DNA of 64,000 bases. Source: an uncultured Dokdonia sp. Lineage in GTDB: Bacteria; Bacteroidota; Bacteroidia; Flavobacteriales; Flavobacteriaceae. Numbering within the stretch: position 1 is the stretch's first letter; each line of letters starts with the position of its first letter. Under the pieces are notes generated by a model that had not been told where the DNA came from, did not search any database, and was given only the letters and a program-made list of their open reading frames with translations. The stretch lies in assembly GCF_937910895.1 (NCBI RefSeq), contig NZ_CALEMI010000126.1, forward strand, positions 61,110-125,109, read 5' to 3'. The translations under genes were made by a program, and so were the position numbers. Shown piece after piece: positions 1 to 9,457 of the stretch.

Positions 1-1617
1 TTCGGCGACAGCAGGATGTTCGTTAATGGCATCTTCGATGGGGGCGGTTCCTAGATTGTGTCCAGAGACAATAATTACATCGTCTACGCGGCCTGTGATT
101 CGGTAGTAGCCTGTGGCATCTCGATAAGCGCCATCGCCAGTGAAGTACTTTTTAGTATTTCGACCAAGCTTAGCATCAACTCCACCAGAAAAATAGGTGT
201 TCATATATCGCTCATGATTTCCCCAAATAGTGCGCGCCATAGATGGCCATGGAAATTTGATAAAGAGACGACCGTCGACCTGATTGCCTTCTATCTCCTT
301 TCCATACTCATCCATCAATGTGGGTTGAATGCCGGGTAAAGGCAAGGTTGCAAATGTAGGAATGGTAGGTGTTGCAAATGGGATTGGGCTGATCATAATC
401 CCTCCTGTTTCTGTCTGCCACCACGTATCTACAATCGGACTACGCTTCTTTCCAATATTGTCATTGTACCAATGCCACGCTTCTTCGTTAATGGGTTCAC
501 CCACGGTTCCCAATACTTTTAAAGAAGTGAGGTCATACTGCTCTACAAAGTCTAATTTTTCTTTGGCAAGTGCGCGGATAGCAGTAGGTGCGGTATAAAA
601 TTGTGTGATTTTATGTTTCTCTACAATTTGCCAGAAACGTCCCCAATCAGGATAGTTAGGTACGCCTTCATACATCACTGTCGTAGCACCATTTGCCAGC
701 GGTCCGTACACAATATAACTGTGTCCTGTAATCCACCCAATATCGGCAGTACACCAATACACATCGTCTTCTTGATACTGAAATACATTCTTAAACGTGT
801 ACGCACTGTACACCATATACCCCGCGGTGGTATGAACCATGCCTTTCGGTTTTCCTGTTGATCCTGAGGTGTATAGAATAAATAACGGATCCTCGGCGTC
901 CATGACCTCAACGGGGCACTCTGTAGATGCCTCATCAAGTAACGGTTGCAACCAATGATCACGTCCTACTTTCATTTGGATGTCAGAATTAATCCTTTTG
1001 ACGACCAATACGTTTTCTATTGTAGGGGTAAGTTCCAGGGCTTCATCTACAATACCTTTGAGGTCTATGGTTTTGCTTCCGCGAAAAGAGCCATCACTTG
1101 TAATCACCATCTTGCAGGCGGCATCATTGATACGCGTCGAGAGTGCCGTCGCCGAAAACCCTGCAAATACCACCGAATGAATCGCACCAATACGCGCACA
1201 GGCAAGCACAGAAATAGCCAACTCTGGAATCATTGGTAAATAAATACACACGCGGTCTCCTTTTTTTACACCTTTCGCTTTAAGCACATTTGCACATTGA
1301 CATACACGTTTGTGAAGTTCTTTATACGTAATATATTCTGTGGGATCGCTAGGATCATTGGGTTCAAAAAGAATCGCCGTTTTATGTCCTCTCGTTTCCA
1401 AATGCCTATCGATACAATTTTCTGTAATGTTTAATTTTGCACCTTCATACCAACTGACTTCTGCTGTATCTGGATTCCACTGTAAAATGCTATTCCAGGG
1501 TTTTTGCCAGATAAAATTCTCTCTAGCTATCTGCTCCCAAAACTGTTCAGGATGGTCTACAGAATGACGATACACTTGAAAATACTGCTCGAGATTTTGA
1601 ATGTGATATAAGTTCAT
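1..1617 (-). CDS. acs: Acetyl-CoA synthetase, 3' end outside window
   Basis: Partial gene: 539 codons from an ATG at 1617 run off the window edge, out of about 635 usual for the family. The enzyme activates acetate with ATP and CoA through acetyl-AMP. Visible features are the N-terminal ACS cap region (FWEQIARENFIWQKPW), the P-loop-like YTSGSTGKPKG motif near residues 248-258, and the DTWWQTETGG substrate motif. The C-terminal domain with the acetylatable lysine lies outside the window. It is divergent from a TPR hybrid kinase and close to an acetate-type symporter, which resembles the acs-yjcH-actP grouping of enterobacteria. The identification is firm. Confidence 0.97.
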   Translation of the reverse strand, partial: MNLYHIQNLEQYFQVYRHSVDHPEQFWEQIARENFIWQKPWNSILQWNPDTAEVSWYEGAKLNITENCIDRHLETRGHKTAILFEPNDPSDPTEYITYKELHKRVCQCANVLKAKGVKKGDRVCIYLPMIPELAISVLACARIGAIHSVVFAGFSATALSTRINDAACKMVITSDGSFRGSKTIDLKGIVDEALELTPTIENVLVVKRINSDIQMKVGRDHWLQPLLDEASTECPVEVMDAEDPLFILYTSGSTGKPKGMVHTTAGYMVYSAYTFKNVFQYQEDDVYWCTADIGWITGHSYIVYGPLANGATTVMYEGVPNYPDWGRFWQIVEKHKITQFYTAPTAIRALAKEKLDFVEQYDLTSLKVLGTVGEPINEEAWHWYNDNIGKKRSPIVDTWWQTETGGIMISPIPFATPTIPTFATLPLPGIQPTLMDEYGKEIEGNQVDGRLFIKFPWPSMARTIWGNHERYMNTYFSGGVDAKLGRNTKKYFTGDGAYRDATGYYRITGRVDDVIIVSGHNLGTAPIEDAINEHPAVAE

Positions 1618-1895
1618 AGATCAATAGTGAGTGTGTAATTTATAAAATTATCACTTTATACGTATCAAAACAATCTTCTTTTCTTGTAGAAATACTGTTA
1701 GGTTTGGTATAAAATAGTTGCTTTATAATAACATAAAAAACAGCTTTTATAGTGTGAAATACGATATGTTTTTCTTAAAAAATAGTCTTTTTCCTGTTAA
1801 ATTTACGGTATCCCCACATATTATATATAATAATACAAAACCAGTGTATCTAATTAGGGATAAAATAGTTATATTTCTACTCCCAAATTAGCCTG
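1618..1895. other. Intergenic region between divergent acs and kinase gene
   Basis: This AT-rich gap of 278 bases separates two divergent starts and must hold both promoters. I see no open gene in it and no convincing long inverted repeat. Confidence 0.5.
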
Positions 1896-4118
1896 ATGCC
1901 TAAGACCGTCAATATCTTGCTTATTTTCTTCTGTATATTCTACTATCCTTTAGTAGCACAAGACTTGGAACAGACTGAAAATCTAGATGATATTCCGTAC
2001 ATATACACAAGCGTACAAATAGACTCTATGTTTGGTGTTTTAAAGGATTATTTTTACAAAGCCGACTACGATAAAGTGATAGAGATAGCACCTAGTATTG
2101 TTAATAATGCACAGGACATCAATTACAAGAAAGGTGAAAGGCGTATTATGTCTGTTTTAGGAAATGCTTTTATACAAGTAGATGATACTGATGGGGCAAG
2201 TGAATATTTTAATAAAGCACTCGTAAGAGCAAAAAAAGCTAAAGACACACTTTCATTAGTATCTCTATATATCAATCTAGGGAATACATTTATAATAGAA
2301 GATCCTAAACAAGCGATTACCTATTTTGAAAAAACACTTGAAATAGGAAATCAACTAAAAAATGATGTATTCGTTTTTATTGCCCTTAATAACCTCTCAG
2401 AACTGTATGTAGGTATTAAAGACCCAAAAAAGGCACAGTATTATGTAGATAAGGCGCTCCCTTTGGCATTGTACAGTGATGCAATAGATGAAACCCTAAG
2501 AGACGAATATGTTGCTACCGTATACCATGTGCAAGGAGGGATTTATTTATTGGAAAAAAAGTTTGATCAAGCTATAACGTATCTCTTAAAGTCAATGGAG
2601 CTTGGAAAAGACAAATACCAAGAAGAAACCTTACTTGGTAACTTTAAGTATTTATTAGACGCTTACGATCAGACAGCACAATATGAAAAATTAAATGTCA
2701 TCAGAAAGCGATATGACTCTCTAAGAGACATCCGTTATGAATCTGATAAGATTTCAAAACAACAACTTGCACGTTCTAAATTTAACCTTGATCAATACGA
2801 ACAAGAATTAAAAGCTTCTGAGCTTGAAAAACTTCTGGCACAACAAAAAGCATCTGAGAGTAAATTACTCTCTATTTTCTCCTTAACATTAGGAGGAATC
2901 TTACTATTAATTCTTGCACTCTTACTCTATGTACGTCGTAAGCGTTTTATACTACTCAAAGATCTAAAAGCAAAAAACTCACAATACCTAGAAGCTAAAG
3001 AAAAATCTGAAAAACTTACGCAAGCTAAGACACAGTTATTCTCAACGATTAGTCACGAGCTCCGCACCCCACTATATGGTATCATAGGACTATCTTCTAT
3101 CTTACTCAAAGATCCTAAACTCAAAAACAACATAGATGACCTTACCTCTCTTAAATTTTCGGCAGATTATTTACTAGCATTGGTCAACGATGTCTTAAAC
3201 ATAAACAAACTAGATTCTCAAGCAGGACAACATATCCAAAATAGTAATTTCAAATTAGAGTCGCTGATTCATAACATCACGCAATCATTTGAATTTATTA
3301 ACCAACAAAACAATAATTCCGTTTACATTGATCTAGATCCTACTATTCCCAAAATACTTGTTGGAGATCAAACAAAAGTCTCTCAGGTCTTAATGAATTT
3401 AGTAAGTAATGCCAGTAAGTTTACCCAAGATGGACGTATTGATATTATTGTAAAAAAACAACATGCTACCAATAAAAAAGTATCCATATCTTTTTCTATC
3501 ATGGATACAGGTATTGGGATTCCAGAAGAGCAGCAAGAAAGGATATTTGAAGAATTTATTCAAGGAACAACCTATAGCGAATATGAAGGCTCTGGACTTG
3601 GACTACCTATTGTCAATAGAATCTTAACAATATTAGGAAGCAAACTCATGTTTGAAAGCACTTATGGAAAAGGGACAACATTCTCCTGTGTCCTATCTTT
3701 TTCTATAGGGACTCTGGTAGATAATTCCGAAAAGGAAGATGTATGTATCAAAAAATTACAGGATAAAAAAATCTTGATTGTTGACGATAACAAAATCAAT
3801 CAATTAGTGACTCAAAAAGTATTGGAACAACACGGGATGTTGCACGGTGTCGCAAAGAATGGATTGGATGCTTTAGAAAAAGTAAAAGAGCAATCTTTTG
3901 ATGCTATTTTGATGGACGTTAATATGCCTGTCATGAATGGTCTTGATTCCAGTAGAGAGATTCGCAATATCGGATTAAACACCCCTATCATTGCCTTAAC
4001 TGCAATAAATACGATTAATCCAGAAAAAGATTTTGGTACCTATGGGATTGATGATGCTATTGTAAAACCCTACAGGACAGAACAGTTATTAGAACTGCTT
4101 GTAAAGCATATCTACTAG
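1896..4118 (+). CDS. TPR-containing hybrid histidine kinase with receiver domain
   Basis: A 740-residue sensor. A signal-like N-terminus (residues 1-21) is followed by tetratricopeptide-type helical repeats (about 45-270), a coiled segment and one membrane span (about 322-345). The cytoplasmic part has HisKA with SHELRTPL (phospho-acceptor His387), a HATPase domain with NLVSNASKF, DTGIGIP and GSGLGLPIV boxes, and a C-terminal receiver domain with DD and LMDVNMPVMNG (phospho-acceptor Asp674). The periplasmic TPR part is likely the sensor; the ligand is unknown. There is no separate response regulator or DNA-binding output domain nearby, so phosphotransfer must end elsewhere. It lies between acs (divergent) and the symporter gene (convergent), so control of acetate use is possible but not shown. 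Confidence 0.93.
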   Translation: MPKTVNILLIFFCIFYYPLVAQDLEQTENLDDIPYIYTSVQIDSMFGVLKDYFYKADYDKVIEIAPSIVNNAQDINYKKGERRIMSVLGNAFIQVDDTDGASEYFNKALVRAKKAKDTLSLVSLYINLGNTFIIEDPKQAITYFEKTLEIGNQLKNDVFVFIALNNLSELYVGIKDPKKAQYYVDKALPLALYSDAIDETLRDEYVATVYHVQGGIYLLEKKFDQAITYLLKSMELGKDKYQEETLLGNFKYLLDAYDQTAQYEKLNVIRKRYDSLRDIRYESDKISKQQLARSKFNLDQYEQELKASELEKLLAQQKASESKLLSIFSLTLGGILLLILALLLYVRRKRFILLKDLKAKNSQYLEAKEKSEKLTQAKTQLFSTISHELRTPLYGIIGLSSILLKDPKLKNNIDDLTSLKFSADYLLALVNDVLNINKLDSQAGQHIQNSNFKLESLIHNITQSFEFINQQNNNSVYIDLDPTIPKILVGDQTKVSQVLMNLVSNASKFTQDGRIDIIVKKQHATNKKVSISFSIMDTGIGIPEEQQERIFEEFIQGTTYSEYEGSGLGLPIVNRILTILGSKLMFESTYGKGTTFSCVLSFSIGTLVDNSEKEDVCIKKLQDKKILIVDDNKINQLVTQKVLEQHGMLHGVAKNGLDALEKVKEQSFDAILMDVNMPVMNGLDSSREIRNIGLNTPIIALTAINTINPEKDFGTYGIDDAIVKPYRTEQLLELLVKHIY

Positions 4119-4137
4119 AAAAAATTATCTTTTTTAG

Positions 4138-4166
4138 ACGCTCCTGCCTGCTGGCAGATAGGAGCG
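4138..4166. repeat. Hairpin repeat between convergent genes
   Basis: GCTCCT and AGGAGC arms enclose GCCTGCTGGCAGAT. It lies between the convergent kinase and symporter genes and may act as a terminator. The core resembles the hairpins at 9402 and 59119. Confidence 0.5.
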
Positions 4167-4176
4167 CGAAAGCATC

Positions 4177-5901
4177 CTAATGTCCACTTGCGTCTCCAAC
4201 ACCACTTGGAATTCTAATAGTCTCTACAATCTCTTGAACGGTAGCTGGCGGCTCCGGTGTAAAACGATTTACAATAAGTGCTACTATAAAATTAACCGTC
4301 ATTGCGACACTGCCGAAACCTTCTGGAGAAATTCCAAACCACCAATCACTTTGCAGTCCTGCAATCGCTTCTTTACCTCCGTCAAAAACACCAAACTTAA
4401 ACTTCAATATATAAAAGATCATAAGTGTGATCCCGACAATCATTCCAGAGATAGCGCCTTCTTTGTTCATTTTTTTATAGAAAATCCCTAAGACGATCGC
4501 AGGAAAGAAAGAAGCCGCAGCCAGTCCAAAAGCGAGTGCCACGACAGCTGCTACAAATCCTGGCGGATCAATGCCAAAATAGCCTGCAATGACTACTGCT
4601 ACAGTAGCTGCACCCCGCGCAATCCATAACTCTTGCGTATCGGTAATGTTAGGTCTAAATGTCTTTTTGACAAGATCGTGAGATACTGATGATGAAATCA
4701 CGAGTAATAATCCTGCTGCTGTCGATAATGCTGCGGCAAGTCCGCCAGCGGCAACAAGCGCAATAACCCAAGCGGGAAGATTGGCAATTTCTGGATTTGC
4801 CAACACCATGATATCATTATCTACTGTAAGTTCGTTTGCGAGATGTCCATTTTCTGCTTTCGCGAAAGCGGTATATTGAATCTTCCCGTCCCCATTTTTG
4901 TCTTCAAAAGCAATTAAGCCTGTTGTTTCCCATTTGGTAAACCATTCCGGCATTTCTGAATACGGCTGATCATTCACGGTTGTAATCATATTAGTGCGTG
5001 CAAACACAGCTACTGCGGGTGCAGTGGTGTACAAAACAGCAATGAGCAACAACGCGATTCCTGCCGATTTACGAGCATCTTTTACACGTTTTACTGTAAA
5101 AAACCGAACGATGACATGGGGTAATCCTGCGGTGCCTACCATTAATGCTAGTGTAATCATAAACACGTCTATCTTTGATTTTGACCCATTGGTATAATCT
5201 GCAAAACCAAGGTCTTTCGAGAGTCCGTTGAGTTTGTCTAAAAGATAGGTACCATCTTCTACAGTACTTCCCATACCTAACTGCGGAATCGGGTTTCCCG
5301 TCATTTGAATAGATATAAAAATAGCGGGTACCATAAAGGCAAAAATCAACACACAATATTGTGCGACTTGCGTATAAGTAATACCCTTCATACCACCTAA
5401 TACGGCATAAAACAGCACAATGATCATCCCGATGATCACGCCTGTATTGATATCTACTTCCAAAAAGCGTGAGAATACAAGCCCGACACCTCGCATCTGT
5501 CCTGCCACATAGGTAAAAGAAACCAGCAACGCACAAAGTACGGCAACGATTCTTGCTGTTTTTGAGTAATAGCGATCACCTATAAAATCGGGTACGGTGA
5601 ATTTACCAAATTTCCGGAGATAAGGTGCCAGCAATAATGCCAGAAGTACATAACCACCTGTCCATCCCATCAAATACACAGAGCCGTCATATCCACTAAA
5701 GGAAATAATTCCTGCCATAGAGATAAAGGAGGCGGCACTCATCCAATCGGCAGCGGTTGCCATACCATTTGCCCAAGGAGAAACTCCTCCGCCTGCGACA
5801 TAAAATTCTTTGGTTGAGCCAGCGCGTGACCAAATCGCAATCCCAATATAGAGCGCAAATGTGACTCCGACGAGTATATATGTCCAGGTTTGTACGGTCA
5901 T
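4177..5901 (-). CDS. Sodium:solute symporter, acetate permease (ActP) type
   Basis: A 574-residue SSS-family transporter with about 13 membrane spans, expected in the inner membrane to import a monocarboxylate with Na+. Typical family segments are AADWMSAASFISMAG near the N-terminus, GQMRGVGLVFSR and VPDFIGDRYYS. A soluble loop at about 320-370 carries Ala-Phe-Ala-Lys-Ala (345-349), encoded by the TTTCGCGAAA palindrome. The next gene upstream in the same direction encodes the DUF4212 small subunit, the usual partner of this subfamily. Closeness to acs suggests acetate as substrate; other short-chain acids are possible. Confidence 0.9.
   Translation of the reverse strand: MTVQTWTYILVGVTFALYIGIAIWSRAGSTKEFYVAGGGVSPWANGMATAADWMSAASFISMAGIISFSGYDGSVYLMGWTGGYVLLALLLAPYLRKFGKFTVPDFIGDRYYSKTARIVAVLCALLVSFTYVAGQMRGVGLVFSRFLEVDINTGVIIGMIIVLFYAVLGGMKGITYTQVAQYCVLIFAFMVPAIFISIQMTGNPIPQLGMGSTVEDGTYLLDKLNGLSKDLGFADYTNGSKSKIDVFMITLALMVGTAGLPHVIVRFFTVKRVKDARKSAGIALLLIAVLYTTAPAVAVFARTNMITTVNDQPYSEMPEWFTKWETTGLIAFEDKNGDGKIQYTAFAKAENGHLANELTVDNDIMVLANPEIANLPAWVIALVAAGGLAAALSTAAGLLLVISSSVSHDLVKKTFRPNITDTQELWIARGAATVAVVIAGYFGIDPPGFVAAVVALAFGLAAASFFPAIVLGIFYKKMNKEGAISGMIVGITLMIFYILKFKFGVFDGGKEAIAGLQSDWWFGISPEGFGSVAMTVNFIVALIVNRFTPEPPATVQEIVETIRIPSGVGDASGH
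4856..4870. repeat. TTTCGCGAAA palindrome copy 1
   Basis: GCTTTCGCGAAAGC inside the symporter gene, read as AFAKA in a hydrophilic loop. Confidence 0.9.
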
Positions 5902-5950
5902 AAAAAAGGGGTTTGATTTTAAGAATTTAGAATTCGTGTGTTGTAGTTAT

Positions 5951-5965
5951 GCTTTCGCGAAAAGC
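5951..5965. repeat. TTTCGCGAAA palindrome copy 2
   Basis: Intergenic copy upstream of the symporter gene, with one extra A in the right arm (GCTTTCGCGAAAAGC). Confidence 0.85.
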
Positions 5966-6006
5966 CCTCTCTGCCCTACGGGCATCTCTCCCTGAGGGAG
6001 AGAAAG
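5966..6006. repeat. CCCTC/GAGGG-type hairpin repeat
   Basis: CTCTCTGCCCTACGGGCATC followed by TCTCCCTGAGGGAGAGA gives two adjacent hairpins. It belongs to the same loose family as sequences at 44940, 52830, 56640 and 56945. Confidence 0.5.
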
Positions 6007-6030
6007 TTCTCTATACGATAGTAATTGGGT

Positions 6031-6291
6031 TTAGGTGTCATAGCCATACTTTTTGTCCAGCCGATTCATTAAGTGTACATATACAAAAATGAGGATGACA
6101 AATACATAAATAGATCCCTGTTGGGCAAACCAAAATCCAAGTGGAAAACCTCCTAGTTGAATGGTATCTAGCGTATCTTTAAAAAGAATTCCCGCTCCAT
6201 AGGAAACCGCAAACCAGATCACTAAGAGTATTAATAGGTATCGTAAATTCTTCTTCCAGTACGATTGTGCGGTATGGTGTGATGGTTTCAT
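6031..6291 (-). CDS. DUF4212 small subunit of the sodium symporter
   Basis: An 86-residue protein. I chose the ATG at 6291 (MKPSHHTAQSYWKKNLRYLL) because it matches the usual length and N-terminus of the family; the frame stays open further upstream to 6345. Two membrane spans (about 17-38 and 55-76) flank GFPLGFWFAQQGS, the characteristic DUF4212 segment. It is comparable to YjcH beside ActP in enterobacteria. It lies 129 bases upstream of the symporter and is probably co-transcribed with it. The exact role of the small subunit is unknown; stabilising or steering the large subunit is an inference. Confidence 0.85.
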   Translation of the reverse strand: MKPSHHTAQSYWKKNLRYLLILLVIWFAVSYGAGILFKDTLDTIQLGGFPLGFWFAQQGSIYVFVILIFVYVHLMNRLDKKYGYDT

Positions 6292-6402
6292 AAGAATACT
6301 TAGGGTAATTAGACTCCGTAAATTAGTAAATTTAATTGGAATCAAAACAATGGCTGTTTCACTCTTATATATTTGACATTTAAAAGAGAAAATAAGTGCA
6401 TA

Positions 6403-8124
6403 CTATTCCCTCACAAAAGTCACTTTTGCAATTTTTCCCTCTTTTATTTCATAAATGGCAATCACATTAGAATAACTATTGCCAAAACGAACGTATTCTT
6501 TATCAATGACTTTATTACCGAGAATCATACGATTTTTAATCTCACAATAAAGATTAGGAGTATTTTCAAACATTTTTGAAAAGCTGTCTTTTAGCTGTTC
6601 TTTCCCTTTTAGCATAGATTCATTAGGAAAATTAAATATTTCAATGGTTTCTGCATACGTATCTAAAAATGCTTCTATATTTCTCGCATTATATGCATTT
6701 ACCTGACGCTGTACTAGTTGTTCAGGTGTTTCTTTGATGATCTCTGAAGCTTTTAAAAAGACCCCATCTTTAATCACGGATGTTATAGTGGTAAGATGCT
6801 GAATATCTTCTAGCGGATTTTTTTTTAGTAAAATCATATCTGCTATTTTCCCTTCTGTGATACTTCCTAACTGACTCTCTAAGCCAAACCCTTTGGCAGC
6901 ATTTACAGTCGCTGCTTTTAATAACTGGGCATTTGTAAGTCCACCTTTTTTCATGGCTTCGACCTCTTGAAGATAGGAGGACGCATGCATGGTTCCTATA
7001 TTACCTGCATCAGTTCCTGTGGCAATATTAACTCCCCGTTCTTGAAGGAATTTGAGATTCTTCTCCATTAACTCACTATTTTTTGCGTAATACCCTAAAA
7101 ATCCAGCTGGATTATTTTGAAAACGCTTTAAAGGAGCAGGCATGGTTGTTTTTGTATACTGCTTTACATCCTTTAGCGTACTATATACTCTTGGGTTTGC
7201 AAACTTCAGGTCTTGTAGGTGATCTTCTGGAGTTCCTGCAAATGCGGTATAATAATTTTTTGAAACAATCAACGTAGGGATATAAGTCACCTGATTTTGT
7301 TTCAGTAATTGCGCAAACTCCTCTGTAAGTTCTTGGTCATCTACACTATGCACTAAAATATCTGCACCCGCTTCAACTGCAAGTTTTGCCGTTTTAAATT
7401 GAGTGGCATGGACAGCTAGTTTAAGATTTTGATCATGGGTTAGTTTGGCAATGTGCTTAACGATAGGATATGTTTCTTCTGCGGGTATCGATGGGCTTGC
7501 GATGTACCATATCTTAATAAAATCAGGCTTATATAGCAACATTTTATTAAAGAACTCAGTGGCTTCTTCGATAGATGTAATTTTTTCAATAGGTACATCG
7601 TCTAATTTAGAAAGGGCTTCTGGTTGATAAGGAGAAAACAAAGGTCCTGTCACATACACATTAGGAGAGATTTGTGCTTTTGCAATCGTATCACGAACTT
7701 TAAAATTAGAGAGTGGTCCTCCTACATCCATAACGGTTGTAATCCCTAAACGCAGATAGCGATTAAAGCTATCTTTGGCGAGTTCTTCTGCAAATGCTAA
7801 TTCTTCTTCATAAGGAACTACGTCCGTCAGATTCATTGCATCGGGTCGTGTATACAGACTTCCTGTTTGAAAAAAGTGAATATGTGTATCAATCATGCCT
7901 GGCATTAAATAATTTCCTGTAGCATCTATGACTTGATAGCCTTTTTTATTTCTGATGGCTTTCGCACTTATTTTAACAATAAGTCCTTCTTCTACCAATA
8001 GATTTTGTTTTCCTAACAATGCACCTGTATATACGTCTACAATCGTAGCATTTGTAATGACAAGGTTTTGTGAACATAGCGCATAAGAGACTAGCATTAA
8101 AAAGAGAAGTAGGCTTGATTTCAT
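6403..8124 (-). CDS. Secreted amidohydrolase fused to a SnoaL-like domain
   Basis: A 573-residue protein with a signal peptide (cleavage near residue 18). Residues about 20-460 form an amidohydrolase of the imidazolonepropionase/prolidase-like group. Metal ligands visible are His81 and His83 (DTHIHF), a candidate carboxylated Lys204 (DFIKIWY), His239, His259 and Asp372 (ATGTDAGN). Residues about 466-573 resemble a SnoaL/NTF2-like cone domain (QVNAYNARNIEAFLDTYA). The substrate cannot be told from sequence; a dipeptide or cyclic amide in the periplasm is plausible. It appears to be a single-gene unit. Confidence 0.85.
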   Translation of the reverse strand: MKSSLLLFLMLVSYALCSQNLVITNATIVDVYTGALLGKQNLLVEEGLIVKISAKAIRNKKGYQVIDATGNYLMPGMIDTHIHFFQTGSLYTRPDAMNLTDVVPYEEELAFAEELAKDSFNRYLRLGITTVMDVGGPLSNFKVRDTIAKAQISPNVYVTGPLFSPYQPEALSKLDDVPIEKITSIEEATEFFNKMLLYKPDFIKIWYIASPSIPAEETYPIVKHIAKLTHDQNLKLAVHATQFKTAKLAVEAGADILVHSVDDQELTEEFAQLLKQNQVTYIPTLIVSKNYYTAFAGTPEDHLQDLKFANPRVYSTLKDVKQYTKTTMPAPLKRFQNNPAGFLGYYAKNSELMEKNLKFLQERGVNIATGTDAGNIGTMHASSYLQEVEAMKKGGLTNAQLLKAATVNAAKGFGLESQLGSITEGKIADMILLKKNPLEDIQHLTTITSVIKDGVFLKASEIIKETPEQLVQRQVNAYNARNIEAFLDTYAETIEIFNFPNESMLKGKEQLKDSFSKMFENTPNLYCEIKNRMILGNKVIDKEYVRFGNSYSNVIAIYEIKEGKIAKVTFVRE

Positions 8125-8226
8125 AATATAATTTTATACGATGGCTTAGTTGAACTCGAATTTAAAGATAAAGAAACTAAAAAGCTCCTAAGGACAAATA
8201 CCTTAAAATATATAATGACTGTATGA

Positions 8227-9330
8227 TTAATGCATAATCGTCTCAAAACTTCCTGGCAAAGCTACTTCGAGTAGTTCTACGTCTTTCGATATGTGGGTAA
8301 ACTGATACTTCATATTGGGAGGAATAACAAACGCATCCCCTTCAGTAAGGTATTGTGTTTCCTGACCTTCGGCGTCTAGTTGCATAATTCCTGCCAAGAT
8401 AAAGTTGAACAGAATATCTGTTGTGTGGCTTAGGATAGGCGTTTTTTGCATTGCTTGGATAGGCTTGGCTACATGAACAGAAGCATCGCCTTGGGTTGCG
8501 CTGTGAATTCCGCTTTCGCGAAAGCGGAAACCTTCTATACGCCAATCTTTCCAAACTGCATCTTCTAACTGATGGTGACAGAAACGCTGTCCTTGAAAAA
8601 GTCGGTCGGGGCTATATGTTTTTGTAGGAAGTTCTAGCTCATGATCTATAGTGGTCATGTGCTCGGCAGGAACGCCAATTTCAATCACTTCCAAATGGTC
8701 TGATGATTCAAGCACACGATGGCGGATCTCAGGCGGCTGCGTCACACAATCGCCAGCGCGTAAAATAAAAGGTGGCCCTTGATCTTCGTATACGAGTTTT
8801 ACCCAACCACGTTTGCAAAAAATCAATTGAAAACCAATAGTATGATAATGTACCATATCAGGAACGGGACCTCCTTTGGGAATGCTGATATGTGAAGCAA
8901 TGATACTTCCTCCTAATCTGTCAGGAATCAGGTCACGATATAACATCCCTGCACGACCAATCACCCATGAGGATGCTTCACTTAGTTTACAAACTTCAAA
9001 GTGATGTTGTGTACTTGGTGTGACCAGCGTTTGGGTTCTCGGAAGGATATGAATCACCGTACCGTTGGGAGCAGTTAGTTCTTTTTTCCCTTGTGCAATT
9101 GTTTCTGGAGTGTCTGTAATAATATTGATAACTGCTGGCGGACTTTCCTCCCGTTTGTCTAATACAATATGCATTCCAAATCCCGAAAGCATAGCCACCG
9201 CAGGATGATCTGCTGGAAAGATCTTATCCAATCGAAAGCCGAGTTGGATGAAAAAATCCATATCGGCTGTCAGGTCTTCTGAGGGTAAACGCAGTTGTGC
9301 GTAGGATGGGTTTGGTTGGTATGTGCTCAT
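8227..9330 (-). CDS. VOC-like plus double cupin domain protein
   Basis: A 367-residue cytosolic protein. Residues about 8-75 look like a vicinal-oxygen-chelate (glyoxalase) fold (SEDLTADMDFFIQLGFRLD). Two cupin domains follow, at about 135-225 (MVHYHTIGFQLIFCKRGWVKL, RAGDCVTQPPEIRHRV) and 285-365 (FNFILAGIMQLDA, EGDAFVIPPNMKYQF). The histidines of the first cupin could bind a metal; the second cupin lacks several of them. I cannot name a reaction. Its 5' neighbour is a peroxiredoxin gene in the same direction. The palindrome at 8511 lies in its coding part and reads FRFRES. Confidence 0.75.
   Translation of the reverse strand: MSTYQPNPSYAQLRLPSEDLTADMDFFIQLGFRLDKIFPADHPAVAMLSGFGMHIVLDKREESPPAVINIITDTPETIAQGKKELTAPNGTVIHILPRTQTLVTPSTQHHFEVCKLSEASSWVIGRAGMLYRDLIPDRLGGSIIASHISIPKGGPVPDMVHYHTIGFQLIFCKRGWVKLVYEDQGPPFILRAGDCVTQPPEIRHRVLESSDHLEVIEIGVPAEHMTTIDHELELPTKTYSPDRLFQGQRFCHHQLEDAVWKDWRIEGFRFRESGIHSATQGDASVHVAKPIQAMQKTPILSHTTDILFNFILAGIMQLDAEGQETQYLTEGDAFVIPPNMKYQFTHISKDVELLEVALPGSFETIMH
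8511..8528. repeat. TTTCGCGAAA palindrome copy 3
   Basis: The longest perfect copy: the symmetry extends to 22 bases (8508-8529). It lies in the cupin gene in a different reading frame from most copies (FRFRES). Confidence 0.9.
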
Positions 9331-9401
9331 AATATTTAGATCTTATCTAATACCTATTATCTAAACCCGTTGTGCATTTTAATTATCAAAAAAAGAGTAA
9401 G

Positions 9402-9441
9402 ATTCCCGCCCCTGTCTGCCGACAAGCAGGTTCGCGGGAAT
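9402..9441. repeat. Hairpin with variable arms and CTGTCTGCCGACAAGCAGG core
   Basis: Arms ATTCCCGC and GCGGGAAT enclose a core nearly the same as that at 59126-59146. It lies just downstream of the peroxiredoxin gene and may serve as its terminator. Confidence 0.6.
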
Positions 9442-9457
9442 GAAAAGTCTTGATTCC

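Noticed and set aside
1076..1092. Further TTTCGCGAAA copy (TTCCGCGAAAAG)
   Set aside because: The left arm differs (TTCCGCGAAA), so it was not counted among the 20 copies. The same applies to CGCTTTCGCGGG at 31288 and GCTTCGCGAAAT at 48230.
58..1567. Several plus-strand ORFs of 60-100 codons
   Set aside because: They lie opposite the acetyl-CoA synthetase gene and have no protein-like composition; they are shadows.
4180..5536. ORFs on both strands in the symporter gene, including a 155-codon minus-strand frame
   Set aside because: They overlap the confirmed symporter frame and show the Cys/Arg-rich look of shifted frames.
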